Positions 1 through 7,108 of a DNA stretch of 7,108 nucleotides are shown here, piece after piece. Position numbers and translations under genes: made by a program. Under the pieces are notes generated by a model. It was not told where the DNA came from. It made no database searches and saw only the letters and a list, made by a program, of their open reading frames with translations. The stretch is taken from NCBI GenBank assembly GCA_002476905.1, contig DLND01000079.1:1-7108 (forward strand). The letters are read 5' to 3'. Position 1 is the first letter of the stretch, and each line of letters begins with the position of its first letter. Source of the DNA: Flavobacteriales bacterium UBA7519 (lineage in GTDB: Bacteria > Bacteroidota > Bacteroidia > Flavobacteriales > Weeksellaceae).

Positions 1-500
1 TTATTGATAAAAGTGCCACCTTCTGGAAAAACACCTGCTGTCCACTTAGTGTTTTTATCAAGAACCAATTTCTGCTCGGAGTTTGGATTGTAAATAGGAA
101 CTATTTTAAGATAATTAAATTCCTCCGGAAAATTTGCCATCCAGGTTGTGTAGGCTCTTATATAATACACATCTTCCTTCAGCGCATTGGTAAGGTTGAA
201 TGTTCCGTCTCCTTCGCCATTCGCAAGATAGACAGTTCTTTTATCTATCAGATTTTTCTGGTGGTCATAGAGTTCTACAAAAAGAGTCGTAGGCGCTTCT
301 GCTCGCGAGTATCCATTAAAAACAAACGATTTAAAATAGATATTATCGCCAACAACATATTGGTCTTTGTCCGTCAGAATATAAACTTTTTCCTGAAAGT
401 AATTTTTTTCAAGATTTTCTATGGCTTTGTCAATTTTCCCCTGTGCATTGAAAACAGAGATTCCGGCTGCATAAAGACAACAAATGAAGATTTTTTTCAT
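1..500 (-). CDS. Exported MG2-domain protein, N-terminal part (cut by window edge)
   Basis: This reading frame starts at the ATG at 500-498 and stays open to the left edge, giving 166 residues. Residues 1-20 form a lipid-soluble signal peptide ending in FNAQ, so the protein is exported. After a short helical stretch (about 22-36) comes a beta-rich segment (about 38-125) with the marks of a macroglobulin-type MG2 domain: 'VYILTDKDQYVVGD', then 'YFKSFVFNG', a 'LFVELYD' strand, 'GEGDGTFNL' and 'YYIRAYTTWM'. The family includes large Bacteroidetes cell-envelope proteins of several hundred residues, some with TonB-receptor plug or carboxypeptidase-regulatory domains further on; those parts would lie outside the window. 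The sequence again begins a new strand at 'WTAGVFPEGGTFIN'. The exact role is unknown. It lies downstream of icd on the same strand, but a terminator separates them and it appears to have its own promoter. The family assignment is good; the function is inference. Confidence 0.8.
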   Translation of the reverse strand, partial: MKKIFICCLYAAGISVFNAQGKIDKAIENLEKNYFQEKVYILTDKDQYVVGDNIYFKSFVFNGYSRAEAPTTLFVELYDHQKNLIDKRTVYLANGEGDGTFNLTNALKEDVYYIRAYTTWMANFPEEFNYLKIVPIYNPNSEQKLVLDKNTKWTAGVFPEGGTFIN

Positions 501-510
501 TCTGAGAACG

Positions 511-541
511 TAAAATTAATTTCTTATGCAAATTACTCAAA
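511..541 (-). promoter_or_regulatory. Putative Bacteroidetes-type promoter of the MG2-domain gene
   Basis: On the minus strand a TTTG (541-538) is followed after exactly 19 bases by TAATTTTA (518-511), a 7-of-8 match to the Bacteroidetes -7 box TAnnTTTG. Transcription would begin only about 5 bases before the ATG at 500, so the mRNA would be almost leaderless. The -33 element lies directly after the icd terminator. The weak last base of the box and the A+T-rich background keep confidence modest. Confidence 0.4.
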
Positions 542-575
542 CAAAAGAAAACCCTCAGCATTTGCCAAGGGTTTT
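535..575 (-). terminator. Intrinsic terminator of icd
   Basis: Read on the minus strand, AAAACCCTTGGC (575-564), a 4-base loop AAAT and GCTGAGGGTTTT (559-548) form a 12-pair stem, followed by a T-rich tract (TTTTCTTTTGTTTG). Two of the pairs are G-U wobbles that exist only in the minus-strand transcript, so the signal is directional. It starts 24 bases past the icd stop codon and separates icd from the next minus-strand gene. Confidence 0.85.
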
Positions 576-599
576 ATGTAAAATTTAACAAGAATCAAA

Positions 600-2837
<2,238 letters not shown>

Positions 2838-2858
2838 TTACTGTTTTTTCAAAACATA

Positions 2859-2866
2859 CAAATTTA
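2859..2866 (-). promoter_or_regulatory. Likely -7 box of the icd promoter
   Basis: The minus strand carries TAAATTTG, a perfect match to the Bacteroidetes -7 consensus TAnnTTTG, about 40 bases before the icd ATG. No clear TTTG or TTG lies at the expected 19-base spacing upstream, so only the -7 half is convincing. Transcription would start around 2852-2855, leaving a leader of roughly 35 bases. Confidence 0.5.
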
Positions 2867-2938
2867 GTGATTTTTGTTAGATTTAAATAGTGATTTATGA
2901 CATATCAAGTTAAAGATTTATTAAAATCAGAAATAATT

Positions 2939-2969
2939 TTTGGTCGGGAAAAATCTAATATTAACTTTG
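2939..2969 (+). promoter_or_regulatory. tpx promoter (TTTG, 19 bases, TAACTTTG)
   Basis: TTTG at 2939-2942 and TAACTTTG at 2962-2969 match both Bacteroidetes sigma elements exactly, with a 19-base spacer. Transcription should start near 2974-2976, about 12 bases before the ATG at 2987. The promoter lies inside the longer open frame that begins at 2897, so a transcript from it cannot contain the upstream ATG. This decides the start of tpx. Confidence 0.75.
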
Positions 2970-2986
2970 AGGAAAATATAAAAACA

Positions 2987-3484
2987 ATGTCACAAATTAC
3001 ATTTAAAGGAAGTCCTATCAATACTGTAGGAAGTTTACCAGAAGTTGGAACTGTTGCTCAAGAGTTTACTTTAGTTGGAGCAGATTTATCTGAGAAACAT
3101 TTGGCAGATTACACAGGTAAAAAAGTATTGTTAAACATCTTTCCAAGTATCGACACAGGTGTTTGTGCTGCATCTGCAAGACAATTCAATAAAGAAGCGA
3201 GCTCATTGGAAAATACTGTTGTAATAAACGTTTCTAGAGATTTACCTTTTGCGCTTAACAGATTTTGTGCTGCAGAAGGTCTTGATAATGTAGAAGTTTT
3301 GTCAGATTTCAGAGGGAATTTTGGAGAAGATTATGGTGTTACTTTGGATGATTCTCCTTTGAGAGGATTACTGAGCAGAGCAGTTGTTGTTTTAGATGAA
3401 AAAGGAACAGTAATCTATACAGAACAAGTCCCTGAAGTAGGACAGGAGCCAAACTACGAAGCTGCAATTGAAGCGTTAAAATAA
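2987..3484 (+). CDS. tpx: Thiol peroxidase (Tpx, atypical 2-Cys peroxiredoxin)
   Basis: This 165-residue protein reduces hydrogen peroxide and organic hydroperoxides using thioredoxin as electron donor. The active-site segment 'PSIDTGVCAASARQF' carries the peroxidatic Cys60 with Thr57 and Pro53. Cys94, in 'NRFCAAEGLDN', is the resolving cysteine, and Arg131 in 'LLSRAVVVLDE' completes the site. These correspond to Cys61, Cys95 and the conserved arginine of E. coli Tpx. Its length is typical for the family. The frame is open from an ATG at 2897, which would add 30 residues unlike any Tpx N-terminus, but the family start 'MSQITFKGSPINTVG' and a promoter at 2939-2969 both point to 2987. The gene is divergent from icd, convergent with tatC, and followed by a strong terminator, so it is probably a single-gene unit. 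Confidence 0.96.
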   Translation: MSQITFKGSPINTVGSLPEVGTVAQEFTLVGADLSEKHLADYTGKKVLLNIFPSIDTGVCAASARQFNKEASSLENTVVINVSRDLPFALNRFCAAEGLDNVEVLSDFRGNFGEDYGVTLDDSPLRGLLSRAVVVLDEKGTVIYTEQVPEVGQEPNYEAAIEALK

Positions 3485-3508
3485 ACTAAATAAAATCTCC
3501 CTTATTGA

Positions 3509-3545
3509 CGGAAAATCTGATATTTTAGATTTTCCGTTTTTTTTT
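3509..3545 (+). terminator. Intrinsic terminator of tpx
   Basis: CGGAAAATCT (3509-3518), an 8-base loop and AGATTTTCCG (3527-3536) form a perfect 10-pair stem followed by nine T residues (3537-3545). It begins 24 bases after the tpx stop. Bases 3546-3672, between this and the tatC terminator, show no convincing gene or motif. Confidence 0.9.
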
Positions 3546-3672
3546 CTTTGAATATACTAAAATCTATTACCAGCATCTTGCATTTTTTGAAATTTTAACC
3601 TTGAAAAATGTGACTTCTAATCTTTGTAATAGTAAAACATCACGCAGAACGAATAATGTATTGTAAAAGTAT

Positions 3673-3704
3673 AAAAAAAGCATCAGTTTATTTACCGATG
3701 CTTT
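3673..3704 (-). terminator. Intrinsic terminator of tatC
   Basis: On the minus strand AAAGCATCGGT (3704-3694) and ACTGATGCTTT (3687-3677) pair around the 6-base loop AAATAA, with one G-U wobble, and run into a T tract (3679-3673). It lies 27 bases past the tatC stop codon. The stem is nearly symmetric with an A run on the other side, so it could also stop any plus-strand read-through from tpx. Confidence 0.85.
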
Positions 3705-3730
3705 CAAGTTAATTATTGTGATTCAAATAA

Positions 3731-4537
3731 TTAGGTGCTTTTTTTCTGCATTTTCTTGTAAATGACATTGGACATTACCACACTTATTTCATAAAGTAAA
3801 ACCAGTGGAAGTGCTGCTGCCATCATACTCAAAACATCAGCAGGAGTGATAATTGCTGCAACCACCATAATCAAAACGATGGCGTGTCTTCTATAGGTTC
3901 TAAGGAATTTTGGAGTGAGAATGCCTATTGATGTTAAGATGTAAACCGCAATGGGAAAAAGAAAAACTACGCCCATTCCCATTGTAACTTGTAAGAACAG
4001 AGTAGTATAATCTGACAAGTCAAATAACTGAACGATATTATCTGAAACTTTGAACAACAAACCGAAGTTGATGGCAAAAGGTAAAATCAAGAAATAACCA
4101 GTCAAAACGCCGGTCATAAACAAGATCCAAATTGCATTGATATAAAAAATCGAATTCTTTTTCTCATTCGGCATCAGAGCAGGACTGATGAATTTCCAGA
4201 TTTCCCAAACGATATAAGGAAAAGCTAAAACAACACCTGAAAATATGGAAACCGCCATCATCACATTGAATTGCTGAAACAACTGTTTCTGTTGAACACT
4301 AAATTGTGCTGGCAGAATAAAACTGTCATTTCCCGTCAATTCTCTGGAAAAATGATTCACAATTCTGAAAGTCAAAAAGTCATTTCTTGTAGGACCAAAA
4401 AAGATATGATCCATTACCCAATTGATATTAAAACCAATAACAATCGCTAAAACGACAATCGCTAAAATAGATCTTACAAGATGGGATCTCAGTTCTCCAA
4501 TATGTCCAAGGAAGGACATCTCTTTTTCTTCACTCAT
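3731..4537 (-). CDS. tatC: Sec-independent (twin-arginine) translocase subunit TatC
   Basis: TatC is the membrane core of the Tat pathway: it binds twin-arginine signal peptides and recruits TatA to move folded proteins across the inner membrane. The 268 residues show the six-helix layout. The N-terminal signature 'MSFLGHIGELRSHL' has the conserved Glu15-Leu-Arg. 'FPYIVWEIWKFISPAL' and 'MPNEKK' (107-127, Glu125 matching E. coli Glu103) follow helix 2, and 'ITPADVLS' (230-237) precedes the last helix. The start at 4537 leaves six residues before the signature. The first periplasmic loop (about 45-88) is longer than in E. coli. The position of E. coli Glu170 in helix 4 aligns with Leu193. No tatA or tatB gene is adjacent, which is common in Bacteroidetes. 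The gene ends at its own terminator, and no clear promoter was seen upstream. Confidence 0.96.
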   Translation of the reverse strand: MSEEKEMSFLGHIGELRSHLVRSILAIVVLAIVIGFNINWVMDHIFFGPTRNDFLTFRIVNHFSRELTGNDSFILPAQFSVQQKQLFQQFNVMMAVSIFSGVVLAFPYIVWEIWKFISPALMPNEKKNSIFYINAIWILFMTGVLTGYFLILPFAINFGLLFKVSDNIVQLFDLSDYTTLFLQVTMGMGVVFLFPIAVYILTSIGILTPKFLRTYRRHAIVLIMVVAAIITPADVLSMMAAALPLVLLYEISVVMSNVIYKKMQKKST

Positions 4538-4742
4538 AGTTTGATTATAGAAAAAAATCAGAGCACGAAATTACGGAATTTTTAGGTTACTGTATATTTT
4601 AGAATAATTTAATAATAATTGATTATCGCTTGATAATTTTATCTATCATTAATTTAATATTAAATGTGGTCTCGGGTTTAATTTTTCTTATTCTATGGGC
4701 TTTTTTTTGGAATAAATTTTGTTTCTTGCAACAAATAGCATT
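4538..4742. promoter_or_regulatory. A+T-rich divergent intergenic region between tatC and the paralogue operon
   Basis: This 205-base region must hold promoters for both tatC (leftward) and the exported-protein cluster (rightward). For the cluster, TAAATTTTG (4713-4721) resembles the -7 box TAnnTTTG with one extra base and sits about 22 bases before the ATG at 4743, but no TTTG lies 19 bases upstream. For tatC, TAATTTCG (4573-4566, minus) is a 7-of-8 match, again without a -33 partner. A perfect 14-base palindrome ATTTAATATTAAAT (4652-4665) and a small inverted repeat ATTATC-GCTT-GATAAT (4622-4637) lie in the middle. Any operator role is speculation, because such repeats arise easily in A+T-rich DNA. 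Confidence 0.35.
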
Positions 4743-5645
4743 ATGAATAGATATTTAATAAAAGTTTGTTTTATTTTCTTTTCTGGTTTTTTATCAGCCC
4801 AAGTAGGAATACAGACCAGTCAAGTCTCGCCTTCGGCAGCTCTAGAAATCAATACGAATAATTTGGCAACTGGAAGTAAGAAAGGATTTCTAGGACCAAG
4901 AGTTGCACTGGCAAGTAATACTGACACGACTACTATTCCTAGTCCTGCAGTTGGTTTGCTTGTTTATAATACGGTAGATGCAGGAACTTACCCTTCTAAT
5001 GTGTTTGCTAATAGATATTATTTTTGGAATGGTACACAGTGGGTAGATCTTGGTTTGACCTCGGTTTTACAAAATTATTTATCTAACAAGATATATAGTC
5101 TTAATTCAAGATCTACGCAGGATTTGGCATATTCAACCATTAATAATACAAACGCAGCCAATGGTGGGATTCCGGTTTCTTTTGCAGATAGTGATGTTGC
5201 TATCAGTACAGGAAATATAGTTACTAAATCGGGAGATGTTTTTACCGTCAATGTCACAGGACTTTACGAGATTTCTGCTTATGTTAATTACAATCCCAAT
5301 CGTACAACTATTGCTGCAACTCAGAGGGGAACTTTTCTAAATTTGAAGCTTCAAAGATCTACAGATAACGGCGCCACTTGGGCAGATGTGATTGGAAACC
5401 GAACGGCTTGGGGGGTAAAAGCTACTAATTATTTGAAAACAGTTATTTTGATTTCCACACCAATTTATCTTACAGCTGGTCAAAGACTGAGATTAGTTGT
5501 TCAAAATCCTTTCGGAATTACAGATGAATCAGCTTTGCACGGAGAAAATAATACAACAAGTCCACCTCCTACAATGACAACTTCAACCAAAATACCCATT
5601 TCCAAAAGCTTAACAATGATACTTTTAGATTATGATTTACAATAG
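4743..5645 (+). CDS. Exported GIGTxTP-family protein 1 with C1q-like C-terminal part (function unknown)
   Basis: This 300-residue protein starts with a signal peptide (1-20, ending FLSAQ). The mature N-terminus 'VGIQTSQVSPSAALEI' is a degenerate form of the GIGTTTP-SAxLDI motif common in secreted Bacteroidetes proteins. A conserved module follows: PRVAL at 52-56, 'SPAVGLLVYNT' at 67-77 and 'FWNGTQWVD' at 94-102. After a linker, residues 145-300 are beta-rich: 'FTVNVTGLYEISAYV', then 'FLNLKLQRSTDNGATW' with an Asp-box-like SxDxGxTW, 'IYLTAGQRLRLVVQN', and a last strand 'LTMILLDYDL'. This order of strands resembles C1q/TNF-type jelly rolls; that is inference. I chose the ATG at 4743 because the frame's extension to a TTG at 4719 would put charge-free residues before a complete signal peptide. 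Its end overlaps the next, related gene by 14 bases. No type IX secretion tail is visible. Binding or surface function is only a guess. Confidence 0.8.
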   Translation: MNRYLIKVCFIFFSGFLSAQVGIQTSQVSPSAALEINTNNLATGSKKGFLGPRVALASNTDTTTIPSPAVGLLVYNTVDAGTYPSNVFANRYYFWNGTQWVDLGLTSVLQNYLSNKIYSLNSRSTQDLAYSTINNTNAANGGIPVSFADSDVAISTGNIVTKSGDVFTVNVTGLYEISAYVNYNPNRTTIAATQRGTFLNLKLQRSTDNGATWADVIGNRTAWGVKATNYLKTVILISTPIYLTAGQRLRLVVQNPFGITDESALHGENNTTSPPPTMTTSTKIPISKSLTMILLDYDLQ

Positions 5646-6543
5646 ATTATTCAATATATCAAAAACAACATTTTTTGCTTTCTCGGCGTTAATATTGTCA
5701 GGAAAATTATCTGCACAGGGCATTGGAATTGGAACAGCAACTCCGAATTCTTCTGCACTTTTAGATTTGGATGTCAGCTCTTTGGCAAGCAATAATAAAA
5801 AAGGTGTTTTGATTCCTCGCGTTGCACTGCAAAACAAAACTGATGTAGTTACCATTGCAAGTCCGGCGGTTGGATTAATTGTTTATAATACAACCAACTC
5901 TGCAACAGATTCAGCGATTGAAGCCAATACATTTTATTTCTGGAATGGAACCAGTTGGATTGATGTTTCTACTACTGAAAAAGTGAAAAAAAACTTGTAT
6001 GCACAGATTTTTATTGTTGCAAATACAGGAATGCAGGCTTTGGATAAGACTAATTTTAATAATGGAAATAGCATTGTTGTAAATTTCGATGCATCTGCTA
6101 CTGGAGCTATGAATGTAGATGTTGGAAACCGAGTTTCTCTGGCTAATAATAATTTCAAGATATTATCATCGGGAACATATGAAATTGCAGGTTATGTTGG
6201 TTACAATCCTAGGGTTCAAACAAATTGTACAACGTATGCAACTGAGGCTACTTGCGTTGCAGCTTTGGATTTCATTGTTCAGAGATCTACTAACAATGGA
6301 ACTACTTGGACGCAAATTGCAAAATCGAGTACAACTTGGGGCGTAGGCACAGGTGACAGAAACAGATCCGTAATGCTTGCACCGTTTGTCATTGCACTTA
6401 ATGAAAATGATTTGATCCGAGCAGTTGTTAGAAAAGGATCAACCTCTAATCACGGAACCAACCCGTCTACCAGTACTTTGAATCTGGAAGCGGGAACGGG
6501 CTTGGCTTATTCAAGATTATTAAGATTTCAAAAACTTAATTAA
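5632..6543 (+). CDS. Exported GIGTxTP-family protein 2, paralogue of the preceding gene
   Basis: This 303-residue protein has a signal peptide (about 1-29, ending KLSAQ) and the canonical 'GIGIGTATPNSSALLDL' start of the mature chain. It shares the module of the preceding protein: PRVAL 62-66, 'SPAVGLIVYNT' 77-87 and 'FWNGTSWID' 103-111. The C-terminal part follows the same strand plan with 'GTYEIAGYVGYNP' (181-193), 'QRSTNNGTTW' (217-226), TWGV, and a final 'SRLLRFQKL'. A loop between two strands holds two cysteines (199 and 208), absent from the first protein, which could form a disulfide after export. The ATG at 5632 lies inside the end of the previous gene in another frame, so translation is probably coupled. 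The intervening sequence to the next paralogue is 31 bases with no terminator. The C1q-like reading is inference; no catalytic signature is visible. Confidence 0.8.
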   Translation: MIYNRLFNISKTTFFAFSALILSGKLSAQGIGIGTATPNSSALLDLDVSSLASNNKKGVLIPRVALQNKTDVVTIASPAVGLIVYNTTNSATDSAIEANTFYFWNGTSWIDVSTTEKVKKNLYAQIFIVANTGMQALDKTNFNNGNSIVVNFDASATGAMNVDVGNRVSLANNNFKILSSGTYEIAGYVGYNPRVQTNCTTYATEATCVAALDFIVQRSTNNGTTWTQIAKSSTTWGVGTGDRNRSVMLAPFVIALNENDLIRAVVRKGSTSNHGTNPSTSTLNLEAGTGLAYSRLLRFQKLN

Positions 6544-6574
6544 GAGTTTTATTTAAAAATTAATTTCACTCATT

Positions 6575-7108
6575 ATGAGATTATATAATTTATTAGCAGC
6601 ATTATTATTCACATCTGGATTTTCGCAAGTAGGGATTGGAACCACAACACCACACTCTTCAGCTATTTTAGACATTACTTCTACAAGCAAAGGCTTACTG
6701 CTTCCGAGAGTTAATCTTACCGGTACTGCTGATAATACAACTATTAGTAATCCTGCAAACGGACTTTTGGTTTTCAACTTAGGAGCAGCTGGTTCTGGCA
6801 CCACAGCCGTTTCTGCCAATTCACTGTATTTTAGACAGAATTCTCTTTGGCAAAAATTTACTACCAGTTCAGAAATCAATGTGGGATCAGCTTCCAATGA
6901 ATATGTGTTGAGTTCTGTAAACGATCAACCATTAACGGCAAGTCAGCTTACAAGTGTCAATAGTAGTGAAACTTTTGATGTTCCAGTTACTTGGTCGGCA
7001 AGTGAAATTTTGATTGATGATCCTACTGATATTCAACTTCAAAACAATAATCAAACTTTTATAATCAAACAATCTGGTAATTACAGGGTACTGGCCAGCT
7101 TTCCTGTG
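6575..7108 (+). CDS. Exported GIGTxTP-family protein 3, partial (runs off right edge)
   Basis: The frame opens at the ATG at 6575 and is still open at the right edge, giving 178 residues. A short signal peptide (1-17, ending SGFSQ) is followed by a perfect 'VGIGTTTPHSSAILDI' and then 'SKGLLLPRVNL', 'NPANGLLVFN' and 'SLYFRQNSLWQKF', the same module as the two upstream proteins but shorter by about ten residues between motif and PRV. From about residue 100 the sequence departs from them, with 'SSEINVGSASNEYVLSS', until 'QTFIIKQSGNYRVLASFPV', which matches the strand pair that opens the beta-domain in the other two ('FTVNVTGLYEISAYV'). So the same fold probably continues past the window. It follows its neighbour by 31 bases with no terminator between, so it is likely the third gene of one operon. 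Confidence 0.8.
   Translation, partial: MRLYNLLAALLFTSGFSQVGIGTTTPHSSAILDITSTSKGLLLPRVNLTGTADNTTISNPANGLLVFNLGAAGSGTTAVSANSLYFRQNSLWQKFTTSSEINVGSASNEYVLSSVNDQPLTASQLTSVNSSETFDVPVTWSASEILIDDPTDIQLQNNNQTFIIKQSGNYRVLASFPV

Noticed and set aside
261..581. Plus-strand open frame of 106 codons
   Set aside because: It lies opposite the MG2-domain gene and the icd terminator, its composition is not protein-like, and it would cross the hairpin.
3583..3610. Inverted repeat CATTTTT...AAAAATG as a possible extra terminator or small RNA
   Set aside because: The stem is short and A+T-only apart from one pair, the loop is long, and no T tract follows.
3619..3626. AATCTTTG, a near match to the -7 box in the tpx-tatC intergenic region
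   Set aside because: The first consensus base is wrong, no TTTG lies 19 bases upstream, and no gene or RNA structure follows it.
4719..4742. TTG start that would add eight residues to the first exported protein
   Set aside because: The ATG at 4743 gives a normal Lys/Arg-containing signal peptide, and the TTG overlaps the possible -7 box.
5075..6897. Minus-strand open frames (5075-5257, 5637-5855, 5934-6158, 6553-6897) and the plus-strand frame 6119-6346
   Set aside because: They are shadows of the three exported-protein genes, whose frames carry signal peptides and shared motifs.
4743..7108. Prophage tail-fibre genes, because GIGTTTP-like motifs also occur in fibre proteins
   Set aside because: The proteins have Sec signal peptides, no peptidase S74 chaperone domain is visible in the complete ones, and no phage structural genes are nearby.

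Overview
The window looks like chromosomal DNA of a flavobacterium, most likely Weeksellaceae (Chryseobacterium-like). The signs are high A+T, A-rich leaders without Shine-Dalgarno sites, promoters of the Bacteroidetes type (TTTG, 19-base spacer, TAnnTTTG), a monomeric NADP isocitrate dehydrogenase, and secreted proteins with signal peptides ending in 'SAQ/FSQ' followed by a GIGTxTP motif. The genus is an inference from family resemblance, since no marker gene is present.

Layout. Bases 1-500 (minus) hold the N-terminal part of a large exported MG2-domain protein that runs off the left edge. Bases 600-2819 (minus) hold icd, a complete monomeric NADP+-dependent isocitrate dehydrogenase, with a wobble-paired terminator between it and the MG2 gene. 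Divergent from icd is tpx (2987-3484, plus), a thiol peroxidase. Its promoter lies inside the longest possible reading frame and shows that the true start is the internal ATG. tpx converges on tatC (3731-4537, minus), and each has its own intrinsic terminator. Bases 4538-4742 form an A+T-rich divergent regulatory region.

From 4743 to the right edge, three related exported proteins lie head to tail on the plus strand. The first two overlap by 14 bases and the third follows after 31 bases without a visible terminator, so they probably form one operon that continues past the window. Each has a signal peptide, a conserved N-terminal module and a more divergent C-terminal part. In the two complete genes that part reads like a C1q/TNF-type beta-sandwich. 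I know of no established function for this family.

The left two thirds are ordinary housekeeping: TCA cycle/NADPH supply, peroxide detoxification and the Tat export pore. No functional link to the paralogue cluster is visible beyond adjacency. The cluster is the most interesting part. It could be a set of secreted or surface subunits, possibly trimeric if the C1q-like reading is right. No mobile element, CRISPR array, tRNA or rRNA gene was seen.
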